Origin: Flavobacteriales bacterium
GTDB lineage: Bacteria > Bacteroidota > Bacteroidia > Flavobacteriales_E > Vicingaceae
DNA: 48,320 bases
Direction of reading: 5' to 3'
NCBI GenBank assembly: GCA_026196775.1
Contig: JAPHUD010000013.1
Span: forward strand, 1-48,320
The notes below the pieces were generated by a model. It made no database searches, was not told the origin of the DNA, and saw only the letters and a list, made by a program, of their open reading frames with translations. The position numbers and the translations under genes are program-made. Of the stretch, positions 35,111 through 44,436 are shown piece after piece. Within the stretch, counting starts at the first letter, position 1, and the number at the start of each line of letters is the position of its first letter.

Positions 35111-35131
35111 ATAATTTTAAAAATCAGTTAA

Positions 35132-35398
35132 TTATTCTGCTGATTTTTTTTCAGTCTTTTCTACTTTGTCATCATTAGAAGTAGTTTTAGATGCTTTTGC
35201 TTTACTTGCACAACAAGACTTTTTTCCATCTTTAGAAGCACAAGCTTTTTTATCAGCAGTTTTTTTATCTGTACTTCCTTTTTTGTGTTTTTTGTCTGTA
35301 CATTCTTTAGTGCATTTTTCACCGTCACATGGAGCAGCTTCTACATTGCTTAAACCAACAAAGCTGATTAATGCAACTGCTAAAAATAATTTTTTCAT
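35132..35398 (-). CDS. Small secreted cysteine- and lysine-rich protein, possible metal-binding
   Basis: An 88-residue protein with a clear signal peptide (MKKLFLAVALISFVGLSNVE, cleavage near AAP). The mature part is very low complexity: about one quarter lysine, and seven cysteines in CDGEKCTKECTDKKHKKG and ACASKDGKKSCCASKA, then an acidic-basic tail. Cys-rich, Lys-rich and small suggests metal binding in the periplasm or at the surface; this is inference, and the protein is not recognised. The codon pattern and upstream region look like a real gene, and the strong terminator at 35076-35110 lies just past its stop. Confidence 0.78.
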   Translation of the reverse strand: MKKLFLAVALISFVGLSNVEAAPCDGEKCTKECTDKKHKKGSTDKKTADKKACASKDGKKSCCASKAKASKTTSNDDKVEKTEKKSAE

Positions 35399-35612
35399 AG
35401 TATTTGTGTTTAATTGAATATTGAACAGTAAAGATATACATTTTTTGATGAAATAATATGTTGAAATGTTAAAAATTTAAAAACTTTTATTTTGTGTTAA
35501 AGACAAATTCATTGTTTTATTATTCTATCTGTAGTTGTTTCCGCTCAAAAACAATTGATATAAACACATGAAATTATTTTATTAATATTGTCTTTTGCCT
35601 ATTTAATTAATA

Positions 35613-37175
35613 ATGTTACAGCAAAATTTCTTTCTAAAAAGCTTATTACTCCTATTTGTATTAGGATTTACTGCTTTATGCTTGGCTCAAAAACCAGCTC
35701 AGATAGAAATTCTTAATGCTAATTCTTTAGAATATGACGAATCAACAGGTAAAAAAGCTAAAAAATTAATTGGAGATGTTCAATTAAAACATGATGATGC
35801 ACTTATGTTTTGTGATAGTGCTTATGTTTTTTCAGAAAGTAATAGTATGCACGCTTATAGTCGTGTAAAAATTATTCAAGGAGACTCCTTACAACTTACC
35901 GGAGATTCTTTAATTTATTATGGCAATACTAAAAAAGCTATTTTGAGAGGAAACATTCAACTTATTAATAAAGATGTTACGCTAACCACTAAATTTTTAG
36001 ACTATGATAGAACTTCTAACATTGCTTATTATTATAATGGTGGAGAAATGATTAGCCGCCAACAACAGGATACACTTACATCTGAGAAAGGATATTACCA
36101 TGCTAACCATCAATCTTTCTATTTTAAAGAAAATGTGGTACTTACTAATCCACAATATAAAATATTTGCTGATACCCTAAAATTTCATTCATCTACTGAA
36201 ACAGTATATTTCCTTGGAAAAACCACTATTTTAAGTGATGAAAATTTTATCTACACCAATGATGGTTGGTACAATACTAAAAATAATACCTCAGAATTTT
36301 ATACTGACTCTTACATATACTCCGAAAATAAATTTATTTATGGTGATACTATTTTCTATAACAGAGATTTAGGATATGGAGAAATTACCTGTAATGCATT
36401 AATAAAAGATACTGCTGATTATTTACAAATTTTAGGTGATGATGTTACGTTTTTTGAACAAAAAGATAGTGCTATTATTACACAAGAAGCTTTGCTAATG
36501 CAGTTTATGGATAATGATACGCTTTATTTACATGCTGATACCTTTAAAATTTATGCTAGTTATAAATATGATTTGGATTCTCTTAATAATGACACATTAG
36601 GCTTAGATACATTAAGAAATTTACTAGCTTACCATAAAGTAAAATTTTTTAAAAGCGATATGCAAGGCAAAGCAGATTCTGTAGTGTATAATTTTGCCGA
36701 TTCAACCGTAAATTTTTATAGAGAACCCATTATTTGGTCTAATGAAAACCAATTAACAGCCAATTTTATCTATTTACAAATGAAAAACAAAGCCATTGAT
36801 GCAATTTATATGGAAGAAAAAGCATTTATTATTTCCATAGCAGATTCTATACACAATCATTTTAACCAGATTAAAGGAATAAATATGGTGGGTTATTTTA
36901 AGGAGAAAAAACTTTATAAAATTGAAGTACACAAACAAGCAGAAACAATTTATTTTGCTAAAGACGATAATAATAAATACATTGGTGTAAACAAAGCTAC
37001 AGGAAATAACATGCTTATTTTCTTGGAAGATAACACCTTAAAATCGCTAACTTTTATAAAAGACCCTGATGGTATTTTTCATCCTATTAACGAACCTTCT
37101 CCAAAGGATTTAATCTTAAAAGGCTTCAACTGGAATGAAATTGATAGACCAAAAGATCAGTTTGATATTTATTGA
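35613..37175 (+). CDS. OstA/LptA-like outer-membrane organisation protein
   Basis: A 520-residue secreted protein with signal peptide MLQQNFFLKSLLLLFVLGFT. It is built of repeated short beta strands: AKKLIGDVQLKHDDALMFCD, SMHAYSRVKIIQGDSLQLTG and KAILRGNIQLINKDVTLTTK. This is the jellyroll ladder of OstA/LptA proteins that bind and pass lipopolysaccharide across the periplasm. The Bacteroidota form is longer than LptA of E. coli. No lpt neighbour is present. Its stop overlaps the stop of the convergent peptidase gene by seven bases. Confidence 0.87.
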   Translation: MLQQNFFLKSLLLLFVLGFTALCLAQKPAQIEILNANSLEYDESTGKKAKKLIGDVQLKHDDALMFCDSAYVFSESNSMHAYSRVKIIQGDSLQLTGDSLIYYGNTKKAILRGNIQLINKDVTLTTKFLDYDRTSNIAYYYNGGEMISRQQQDTLTSEKGYYHANHQSFYFKENVVLTNPQYKIFADTLKFHSSTETVYFLGKTTILSDENFIYTNDGWYNTKNNTSEFYTDSYIYSENKFIYGDTIFYNRDLGYGEITCNALIKDTADYLQILGDDVTFFEQKDSAIITQEALLMQFMDNDTLYLHADTFKIYASYKYDLDSLNNDTLGLDTLRNLLAYHKVKFFKSDMQGKADSVVYNFADSTVNFYREPIIWSNENQLTANFIYLQMKNKAIDAIYMEEKAFIISIADSIHNHFNQIKGINMVGYFKEKKLYKIEVHKQAETIYFAKDDNNKYIGVNKATGNNMLIFLEDNTLKSLTFIKDPDGIFHPINEPSPKDLILKGFNWNEIDRPKDQFDIY

Positions 37176-39541
37176 ACTACCAATTTTTCTGAGTGAATTA
37201 ATTGATTCTCATCAAAAACAGTAACAATATAATTTCCCGAATTCCAATCTGAAACATCAATTTTTAATTCGTTTGTAAAAGCTTCTTCATGAGCAACATT
37301 ACCCAACACATCATAAATAACAACTTGTAATTTATTATATGAAGCAAGTGTTTTTAACCAAAACATATCATTGGTTGGATTTGGAAAAATTTCTATTACA
37401 GCAGCTTTGTTATTCTCAACTTCATCAATAGCAACAGTACTCGGGCTATTCGCAAAAGTATATTCTCCTAACAACAAACTATCTACAACTACATATCCAT
37501 AAGGTATTCCTGGCAATACCGTTTTGGCGTAATAAGGAAACTCTTGCCAATCATCATGTGCATCTTCTCTATATAGCAAAACAAGGCTATCATGATTTAC
37601 CGAAAGCAAATCTATATCTAAAAAACCACTGCTTGCTCTTCCATCAAAGTCTATTCTGGCAGAAGCCGAAAAGCCAGTTGGTAAAATACCTGTAAATCGC
37701 CAATACCTGCTAGATGATATCTTATAGTTATTTACATTATTTTTTACTGAATCAGGAGCAACCCAATGATGTTCAACATGTAACAAAGCAGAATCGCTAA
37801 CAGCATTTACACCAACTCTCACTAAGGTGAGGTTTTGAAGCTGAGGATTAAACGTATTTTTAACCTTAAGCTGATTATCTGTTCTAGCTTGATTTAATAA
37901 ATTGGCTTCATTTAAAATTACTACTGTAGGCTGAAAAGGAACGCTCACTAAAGCAGTGGAATATTGCCCAGATGCTACAATATCGGTTGTAAATTTATTC
38001 CAATTATTATCATAAAAAGCAACTTCAAGTGGAGTGCCTGTATGGAAATTTGTAGCCCCTCTTAACTTTTGCTGAACATAAAGTGTCACATCATAATTTA
38101 GTGAATTTAATACTACTTGAAATGAATCTACTTTAAAATTAGAAAATCCTGGATTCAACACCCAATCATTAAAAAAATCCGTCATGTTAACACCTGTAGA
38201 AGTGGTCAAAAAATCTTTGAATTCTGTTGGATTAATATTTTTAAACTTAAAACTATCCATTAACTGTTGCACACCATAAAAAAACAAGGAATCACCTAAA
38301 TAAGCTCTCATGTTATGAGCTACAGAAGCACCTTTTAAGTAAGAATGTGTTCCATAAGTATAAGCATGATCCATATTGCTTAATGACCTAAAGCCATCAT
38401 CATCTATATGAGCAAATTGCAACACTTGTTTGTGATTGGCTTTTACATCAGTCATATATGCATCTCTACCGTATAAAAATTCTGTAAAGATATGTTCAGA
38501 ATAAGTAGCAAACCCTTCATTAATCCACATATCTCCAGCAGTTTCGCAGGTTACCAAATCACCCCACCAATGATGAGCAAACTCGTGAGCCATTAATGTT
38601 TCATATGCTAAACTACCATTCGCTGCCACCCTCGGATAAGCTACACATGTTGCATGTTCCATGGCTCCTCCATTAAAAGGTACTAATACAAACCCTATTT
38701 TACTCCATAAATACGGACCATATTGGTTTTCATAAATAGCCAAAGCTTGATTTAAGTTTACAAATGAATTTTTAAAATTAGTAGTATCAGGAGCTCTAGC
38801 TACTAATTCTACAGGGATAGTTCCATTGGCACCTAAAAAAGTTTGATGAACAGTTGCATAATCTGAAACAGCTGCACATACTAAATAAGTTGGTATAGGT
38901 TCATTCATTACCCACTTTCTAACAATGGTATCTCCTGTGATTACAGAATCACTAACCAATACTCCGTTACAATGAGCTTTTTTACCTCCTGATGTAATAA
39001 TATTAAACTCATAAGTAGCATGTTCTACAAAATTATCAAAACAGGGAAACCAAACCCTTCCGTAATTATGTGGGTCTGCATTAAAACCTACTCCCAAGTT
39101 ATAAGCGTAGGTATTATCAAAATAAAACCCTCCAAAACCACTATTATCTGTTTGTGGCGTTCCATTATAAAAAATAGTTACCTCAGTAGTGTCTCCAACA
39201 TTCATTAAACTAGATAAAGTAATTCCTAGCAAAGTATCATTATAATTAAAGCTTAGTAAATTATTGGCTGCATCTTTAACAGAATCTACATTAAGTTCCA
39301 ATAAATCTAAATCGAGTAGATTAACGCCATTAAGTTTAGTTGTGAAAGTAACTTTACAGTTTCCTACAATAATTTTATTGGCAAAGTCGGTAATATCTAA
39401 ATTTATTTGATAATTCAAAATATCAATAGTATCACTTCTACTATTTAAAGCTTTGTTATTAACATCTGCCTGTTTTACTTGAGAATAAGTTGTAGTTAGA
39501 GTGAAAGTAAAAATCGTTATAAAAAAGAATAATTTTTTCAT
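37169..39541 (-). CDS. Secreted M1-family metallopeptidase (aminopeptidase N-like) with T9SS type A sorting domain
   Basis: A protein of about 790 residues starting at ATG 39541 (MKKLFFFITIFTFTLTTTYS is the signal peptide); an upstream TTG at 39586 would place 15 residues before it. The M1 N-domain is followed by GGAMEHAT, the counterpart of the substrate-binding GAMEN loop. The zinc site is H319EFAHH (ligands His319, His323) with INEG (Glu342). The C-terminus is a T9SS type A sorting domain (IEIFPNPTNDMFWLKT ... IHSEKLVVQ). It is expected to be exported and surface-attached or released, and to trim peptides outside the cell. Fully intact. Confidence 0.94.
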   Translation of the reverse strand: MKKLFFFITIFTFTLTTTYSQVKQADVNNKALNSRSDTIDILNYQINLDITDFANKIIVGNCKVTFTTKLNGVNLLDLDLLELNVDSVKDAANNLLSFNYNDTLLGITLSSLMNVGDTTEVTIFYNGTPQTDNSGFGGFYFDNTYAYNLGVGFNADPHNYGRVWFPCFDNFVEHATYEFNIITSGGKKAHCNGVLVSDSVITGDTIVRKWVMNEPIPTYLVCAAVSDYATVHQTFLGANGTIPVELVARAPDTTNFKNSFVNLNQALAIYENQYGPYLWSKIGFVLVPFNGGAMEHATCVAYPRVAANGSLAYETLMAHEFAHHWWGDLVTCETAGDMWINEGFATYSEHIFTEFLYGRDAYMTDVKANHKQVLQFAHIDDDGFRSLSNMDHAYTYGTHSYLKGASVAHNMRAYLGDSLFFYGVQQLMDSFKFKNINPTEFKDFLTTSTGVNMTDFFNDWVLNPGFSNFKVDSFQVVLNSLNYDVTLYVQQKLRGATNFHTGTPLEVAFYDNNWNKFTTDIVASGQYSTALVSVPFQPTVVILNEANLLNQARTDNQLKVKNTFNPQLQNLTLVRVGVNAVSDSALLHVEHHWVAPDSVKNNVNNYKISSSRYWRFTGILPTGFSASARIDFDGRASSGFLDIDLLSVNHDSLVLLYREDAHDDWQEFPYYAKTVLPGIPYGYVVVDSLLLGEYTFANSPSTVAIDEVENNKAAVIEIFPNPTNDMFWLKTLASYNKLQVVIYDVLGNVAHEEAFTNELKIDVSDWNSGNYIVTVFDENQLIHSEKLVVQ

Positions 39542-39779
39542 ATCTAAATATTTCAATAATAATTCATTGTAAAAATACAAAATCAAGGAGAATATTTCTC
39601 TCTTAACTTTAGTTGAAAAAAATTAACTAAACAAGATATTATTTTATTTAATTTTAACACCTCACTAATTTATAGTAATATTGTAATGCTATGAAATGAT
39701 TTTGCAAAAAATGTTTTTAACAAATTATTGATTTTATGTAAATTAAGTTTTAAAAATTTTACAAAAACTACTTACTGAT

Positions 39780-41318
39780 ATGAAACCTTCTAAAGAATTA
39801 TTTTATTTAATCAAATCACTTACTAAGTCTGAAAAAAGATATTTTAAATTAATGTCATCATTACAAACAGGCGACAAAAATTATATGAAACTTTTTGAAT
39901 GCATTGATGAATTAGAAAGTTATGATGAAGAAATTGTTAAAGAAAAACTTAAAAATGAAAAATTCATTAAACATTTGCCATCTGAAAAAAACCACCTTTA
40001 TAAACTCATATTAAAAAGCTTAAGAAGTTTTTATTCTGATAATTCAGCTGCTTCTGTTTTGCAAGAGAACCTTAGAAACATTGAACTTTTATTTAATAAA
40101 GCACTTTATACCGAATGCTTCAAGAACATACAGCGTGCTAAAGGAATTGCTTATACGTATGAGAAATTTTACTTTTTATTAGACTTAATAGATTGGGAAA
40201 AGAAACTCATTGAAGAAGCTTTTTTAGATAATAAGTTTAAAGTAAACATGGAAAATCTTATTGAAGAAGAAGCCGACTGTTTAGAAAAACTTAGAAATAT
40301 TGCCGAATACCAAAAACTTTATTCAAAAATAAACTACATTATTAGAAAAAGTGGTTTTACACGAAATGTTGAAGGTCGTGAGGAAATAAAGAAAATTGCC
40401 AACCACCCACTTATCGTTAACAAAGGTACTGCTCATTCTATAAAAGCAGCAACTGCTTGTCTTTCTATTAAAGGTCTTTGTGCTGTTACCGACCAAAATC
40501 TAGAAGGTGCTTTTAGCAATTTTAGTCATGTAGTAAAAATTATGGAAGACAACCCTCCAATAATGCAAGAGCTACCTAAAAGATATATTAGAGCCCTTAA
40601 CAGTGTTATGTATGCTCATCTTAGTAAAGGCGAATGGGATGAAACCTTCAAAATCATCAATAAGATGAAAGGACTTTTATCTAAACAAGGTTTTGAAAGT
40701 ATGGATATCCAATTAAAACTATTTTCTATACCTTTTAATGCTGAACTTAATGTGTATATTAAAATGGGGAATTACATGAAAGCCATTAAACAGGTTATTC
40801 CTAAAATTATTACAGGTTTACAACATTTTGATGGTAAAATAAACAAAGAAGAAGAAATGTTGTTTTATTACAATATTTCTAGGGTTTACTTCTTTACTGA
40901 TGATTTAAAAAGTGCCCTAAGATACATCAATTTAGTATTGAATGAAAATAAACCTGGATTAAGAGATGATGTTTATACTTTTGCCAGGTTAGTAAACCTC
41001 ATTATCCATTTTGAATTAAATAATATTGAATTACTAGAATATAACATTAAGTCTACCAAACGTTTTCTTACTGTTAACAAAAGAGATTTTAAGTTAGAAA
41101 CTGTTTTCTTAAACGAAATGAGGAAATTGGTAAAAGCCAAAAATGAGGAAAAACAAAAAGAACAATTCATTACTTTTAAAGAAAACTTAATGAAAGTTTT
41201 TGAAGATCCTTATGAAAAAATAGCCCTAGATTATTTTGATTTCATATTATGGTTAGATAGCAAAATAACCAACCAATCTTTTGCCAAACTGGCTATGGAA
41301 AAAAGTGAATCGAAATAG
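39780..41318 (+). CDS. Conserved helical-repeat protein of unknown function
   Basis: A 512-residue soluble protein that is nearly all alpha helix, with TPR-like stretches (ALYTECFKNIQRAKGIAYTY, LKSALRYINLVLNENK). The N-terminus is well-ordered and charged (MKPSKELFYLIKSLTKSEKR). There is no signal peptide or membrane span, so it is cytoplasmic. Proteins of this size and N-terminal sequence are common hypothetical proteins in Bacteroidota; I assign no function. It lies alone between the M1 peptidase and purN. Confidence 0.82.
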   Translation: MKPSKELFYLIKSLTKSEKRYFKLMSSLQTGDKNYMKLFECIDELESYDEEIVKEKLKNEKFIKHLPSEKNHLYKLILKSLRSFYSDNSAASVLQENLRNIELLFNKALYTECFKNIQRAKGIAYTYEKFYFLLDLIDWEKKLIEEAFLDNKFKVNMENLIEEEADCLEKLRNIAEYQKLYSKINYIIRKSGFTRNVEGREEIKKIANHPLIVNKGTAHSIKAATACLSIKGLCAVTDQNLEGAFSNFSHVVKIMEDNPPIMQELPKRYIRALNSVMYAHLSKGEWDETFKIINKMKGLLSKQGFESMDIQLKLFSIPFNAELNVYIKMGNYMKAIKQVIPKIITGLQHFDGKINKEEEMLFYYNISRVYFFTDDLKSALRYINLVLNENKPGLRDDVYTFARLVNLIIHFELNNIELLEYNIKSTKRFLTVNKRDFKLETVFLNEMRKLVKAKNEEKQKEQFITFKENLMKVFEDPYEKIALDYFDFILWLDSKITNQSFAKLAMEKSESK

Positions 41319-41352
41319 TTTATAGCAATTCATATAGTATTTCTCTAGCATA

Positions 41353-41937
41353 TTATTTTAATTTATCTTCTGGTTTTTCCAACAACAACTCCTCAATCAC
41401 CCTCGAGAAATGCTCATATTCCAATTGATGGATTTTGCGAGCAACATCTTCATAGGTATCACTCTCATTAACTGAACACTTCGCCTGAAAAATGATAGCT
41501 CCTTCATCATAATGTTCATTTACAAAATGAATGGTAATCCCAGATTCTTTCTCACAATTGGCAACCACTGCTTTATGCACAGTATCTCCATACATTCCTT
41601 TTCCGCCATATTTTGGCAATAATGCTGGATGGATGTTGATAATTTTATTTGGAAAAGCATCTATTAAATTTTTAGGTATTTTAAGTAAAAACCCAGCTAA
41701 TACGATAAAATCAACGCCTTTATCCTTCAATAAATCGACCAATTCGCCTGATTTTAACTGTTCAGAAGAAAAAACCACACTTTCAACAGCTAATTTTTTT
41801 GCTCTTTCTAAAACAAAAGCATCCGCTTTGTTGGTAAGTATTAAAACCACTTCTGCTAAATTCTTATCTTTAAAATAAGTAACAATATTTTCTGCGTTAG
41901 AACCGCTACCAGAAGCAAAAATGGCAATTTTATACAT
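41353..41937 (-). CDS. purN: Phosphoribosylglycinamide formyltransferase (GAR transformylase)
   Basis: A 194-residue enzyme of purine synthesis that moves a formyl group from 10-formyl-tetrahydrofolate to GAR. Signatures are IAIFASGSGSNAENIV at the N-terminus, IINIHPALLPKYGGKGMYG with the catalytic Asn-His pair, and ITIHFVNEHYDEGAIIFQ with the catalytic Asp. Length is normal (about 190-210). It stands alone, 34 bases after the end of the convergent helical-repeat gene. Confidence 0.95.
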   Translation of the reverse strand: MYKIAIFASGSGSNAENIVTYFKDKNLAEVVLILTNKADAFVLERAKKLAVESVVFSSEQLKSGELVDLLKDKGVDFIVLAGFLLKIPKNLIDAFPNKIINIHPALLPKYGGKGMYGDTVHKAVVANCEKESGITIHFVNEHYDEGAIIFQAKCSVNESDTYEDVARKIHQLEYEHFSRVIEELLLEKPEDKLK

Positions 41938-42084
41938 AAAGCTATTTTAAATAATTTTCTTTTTTTAAGTGACAAAAGTAGGAATTAAAGTACTTTTAGA
42001 CCTTTAAAATACATTGTAAAATCTTAAATGTAAGTACTAATAAAAATTATGTGGATAAAATAGGTGCGAATAATCAAAAATAAT

Positions 42085-42115
42085 TTGATTATATTAAGAT
42101 AAATAATTTTCTTTG
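42085..42115 (+). promoter_or_regulatory. Putative promoter of acpP
   Basis: TTG at 42085-42087, a 20-base spacer, and TTTCTTTG at 42108-42115, one base off TAnnTTTG. Transcription would begin near 42121, giving a leader of about 22 bases before the ATG at 42143. Spacing is right for a Bacteroidota housekeeping promoter. Confidence 0.55.
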
Positions 42116-42142
42116 CACCTTATAAACTTAAAATTAAAAAAC

Positions 42143-42379
42143 ATGTCAGATATTACAGGAAAAGTAAAATCAATTATTGTTGACAAATTAGGTGTTGACG
42201 AAAACGAAGTAACAAACGAAGCAAGCTTTACTAACGATTTAGGAGCTGATTCATTAGACACAGTTGAATTGATTATGGAATTTGAAAAAGAGTTTAACAT
42301 TGCTATTCCGGACGATGAAGCTGAAAAAATTGCTACAGTAGGTGATGCTATTAATTACATCGAAAACAACCTAAAGTAA
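42143..42379 (+). CDS. acpP: Acyl carrier protein
   Basis: A 78-residue acidic helix bundle that carries the growing fatty acid on 4'-phosphopantetheine. The attachment site is Ser37 in [11 protein letters not shown]-terminus [20 protein letters not shown] is typical. The start ATG 42143 is certain; the open frame upstream from a TTG at 42113 includes the promoter. It is followed by fabF 95 bases away, the usual pair in fatty acid synthesis, with a hairpin in between. Confidence 0.96.
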   Translation: MSDITGKVKSIIVDKLGVDENEVTNEASFTNDLGADSLDTVELIMEFEKEFNIAIPDDEAEKIATVGDAINYIENNLK

Positions 42380-42406
42380 GCGTTTAAGCTCTATAAAAAA
42401 TTGTTT

Positions 42407-42443
42407 AGAAATTGCTTTGGATGTTTAATTCAAAGCTTTTTCT
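42407..42443 (+). terminator. Hairpin between acpP and fabF (leaky terminator or processing site)
   Basis: AGAAATTGCTTTGGA pairs with TCAAAGCTTTTTCT with a small TT/TT internal loop and a one-base bulge. The 3' arm contains five T in a row. It could let acpP be made in excess over the downstream genes, as its protein is needed in high amounts; no measurement supports this. Confidence 0.5.
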
Positions 42444-42474
42444 GTTTATAATCAAACTTTAACCTAACTAATTT

Positions 42475-43728
42475 ATGGAATTAAAAAGAGTTGTTGTAAC
42501 TGGAATTGGTGCTATCACTCCACTAGGAAATACTTTCCCTGAAACTTGGGAAAATCTTAAAAAAGGTGTTAGCGGTTGTGCTCCTATCACAAGATTTGAT
42601 GCTACAAAGTTTAAAACACAATTTGCTTGTGAAGTAAAAAACTTTGATGCTGCCGATCATTTTGATAGAAAAGAAGCTAGAAAAATTGACCCTTACACTC
42701 AATTTGCTTTAATTGCTTCTAAAGAAGCTGTTACAGATTCAAAAATTAATCTTGAAACTGTTAATAAAGATAGAGTTGGTGTTATTTGGGGTTCAGGAAT
42801 TGGAGGTATTAAAACTTTTCAAGATGAAGTAACCAATTTTGTTGGAGGTGATGGAACTCCAAGGTTTAATCCTTTCTTTATCCCTAAAATGATTGCAGAT
42901 ATTGCTTCTGGATTAATTTCTATGGAATACGGATTTAGAGGCCCTAACTTCACTACTGTTGCGGCATGTGCTTCCTCTACAAATGCACTTATTGATGCTT
43001 TTAATTATATCCGTTTAGGAAAAGCTGATGTATTTGTTGCTGGAGGTTCTGAAGCTGCCATTTATGAAGCTGGAATGGGTGGATTTAATGCTATGCACGC
43101 ACTCTCTACCAGAAACGATTCTCCTGAAACTGCTTCTCGTCCTTTTGATAAAGAAAGAGATGGATTTGTAATGGGAGAAGGTGGTGCTGCAGTTATTCTT
43201 GAAGAATATGAGCATGCTAAAGCTAGAGGTGCTAAAATATATGCTGAAGTAATAGGTGGCGGCTTATCCGCTGATGCTCATCATATGACTGCTCCACACC
43301 CAGAAGGACTTGGTGCTAAAAACGTAATGCTTAATGCTATTGATGATGCAGGAATTTCTCCTGAAGATATTGACTACATTAATGTACACGGAACTTCAAC
43401 TCCATTAGGAGATATTGCGGAAACACAAGCCATTCTTTCTGTTTTTAATGAACATGCATACAAATTAAATATTAGTTCAACAAAATCAATGACAGGTCAC
43501 TTATTAGGTGCTGCAGGTGCTTTAGAAGCTATTGCTACATTGATGGCCGTTAATGAAGACATTGTTCCTCCAACTATAAATCATTTTACTGATGATGAAT
43601 CTTTTGACCCTAAACTAAATTTTACATTTAATAAAGCTCAAAAAAGAGAAGTTAGAGCTGCATTAAGTAATACCTTTGGTTTTGGCGGACATAATGCTTC
43701 TATTATTTTTAAAAAATATAAAAGTTAA
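42475..43728 (+). CDS. fabF: 3-oxoacyl-[acyl-carrier-protein] synthase II
   Basis: A 417-residue condensing enzyme that joins malonyl-ACP to acyl-ACP in fatty acid elongation. The N-terminus is KRVVVTGIGAITPLGN. The catalytic triad is Cys165 (TVAACASSTN), His305 (NVHGTSTPLGD) and His342 (SMTGHLLGAAGALEA), all intact. Length is standard. The stop codon is followed at once by the TTG start of rnc, so fabF and rnc are co-transcribed, as in many Bacteroidota (acpP-fabF-rnc). Confidence 0.97.
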   Translation: MELKRVVVTGIGAITPLGNTFPETWENLKKGVSGCAPITRFDATKFKTQFACEVKNFDAADHFDRKEARKIDPYTQFALIASKEAVTDSKINLETVNKDRVGVIWGSGIGGIKTFQDEVTNFVGGDGTPRFNPFFIPKMIADIASGLISMEYGFRGPNFTTVAACASSTNALIDAFNYIRLGKADVFVAGGSEAAIYEAGMGGFNAMHALSTRNDSPETASRPFDKERDGFVMGEGGAAVILEEYEHAKARGAKIYAEVIGGGLSADAHHMTAPHPEGLGAKNVMLNAIDDAGISPEDIDYINVHGTSTPLGDIAETQAILSVFNEHAYKLNISSTKSMTGHLLGAAGALEAIATLMAVNEDIVPPTINHFTDDESFDPKLNFTFNKAQKREVRAALSNTFGFGGHNASIIFKKYKS

Positions 43729-44424
43729 TTGCTAGCATTACTATTTAAAAAGAAATCCCAATATGCGTTAAAATTAGAACGCATATTGGGATTTTTTCCT
43801 AAAAACACTTCCATTTACAAACAAGCACTAACACATAAATCTTTAGTTGGTGATGATAAAATTATTCAAAGTAACGAGCGCTTAGAATTTCTTGGTGATA
43901 GTATATTAAGTAGTGTTGTTTCCCATTATCTTTTTTTACGGTATCCATTTAAAGATGAAGGATTTCTTACCCAATTACGCTCTCGTTTTGTAAGTAGAGA
44001 AATGTTAAATAAACTTGGTAAAAAAATAGGTTTAGCAGAACTTATTGAAAAAAAACCTGAAGAAAGGAGTCTAAGTATATTAGGAAATGCATTGGAAGCT
44101 CTAATTGGTGCTATTTACATTGACAAAGGTTATGAACAAGCTCAAAAATTTATTCAACAAAAATTAATTGATATTCATTTAGATAGTGAAAAAATTGTAG
44201 CTCAAGAAACTAACTTTAAAAGCAGGGTAATAGAATGGTGTCAAAAAAATAAAATACTATTCGAATTTGAAACAAGTGAAGAAATAGATGGAAATCAAAA
44301 CATATATACCGTAAATTTGCTCATCAATTCAGAAGTTAAAGGCAATGGTAAAGCTTACTCTAAAAAGAAAGCCGAACAATATGCTGCTGAGCAATTTTAT
44401 AATGAAATTGCTAATGAATTATAA
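43729..44424 (+). CDS. rnc: Ribonuclease III
   Basis: A 231-residue double-strand-specific endoribonuclease used in rRNA and mRNA processing. The catalytic signature NERLEFLGDSILSSVVSHYL is complete, and the second acidic site is LGNALEALIGAIYIDKGYE. A C-terminal double-stranded-RNA-binding domain ends KGNGKAYSKKKAEQYAAEQF. Start is TTG 43729, immediately after the fabF stop with no gap; a downstream ATG would remove catalytic residues. Length is typical. Confidence 0.95.
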   Translation: MLALLFKKKSQYALKLERILGFFPKNTSIYKQALTHKSLVGDDKIIQSNERLEFLGDSILSSVVSHYLFLRYPFKDEGFLTQLRSRFVSREMLNKLGKKIGLAELIEKKPEERSLSILGNALEALIGAIYIDKGYEQAQKFIQQKLIDIHLDSEKIVAQETNFKSRVIEWCQKNKILFEFETSEEIDGNQNIYTVNLLINSEVKGNGKAYSKKKAEQYAAEQFYNEIANEL

Positions 44425-44436
44425 AAACCAATAGTA

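Noticed and set aside
35399-35612. Intergenic region before the OstA-like gene as an RNA gene
   Set aside because: No stable stem or known motif; only AT-rich sequence with weak -7 look-alikes.
39542-39779. Intergenic region between the M1 gene and the helical-repeat gene
   Set aside because: Nothing beyond AT-rich sequence; the best -7 look-alike (TAAGTTTT) is a near match only.
41938-42142. Riboswitch upstream of acpP or purN
   Set aside because: No stem system or conserved motif; the segment is AT-rich and explained by the acpP promoter.
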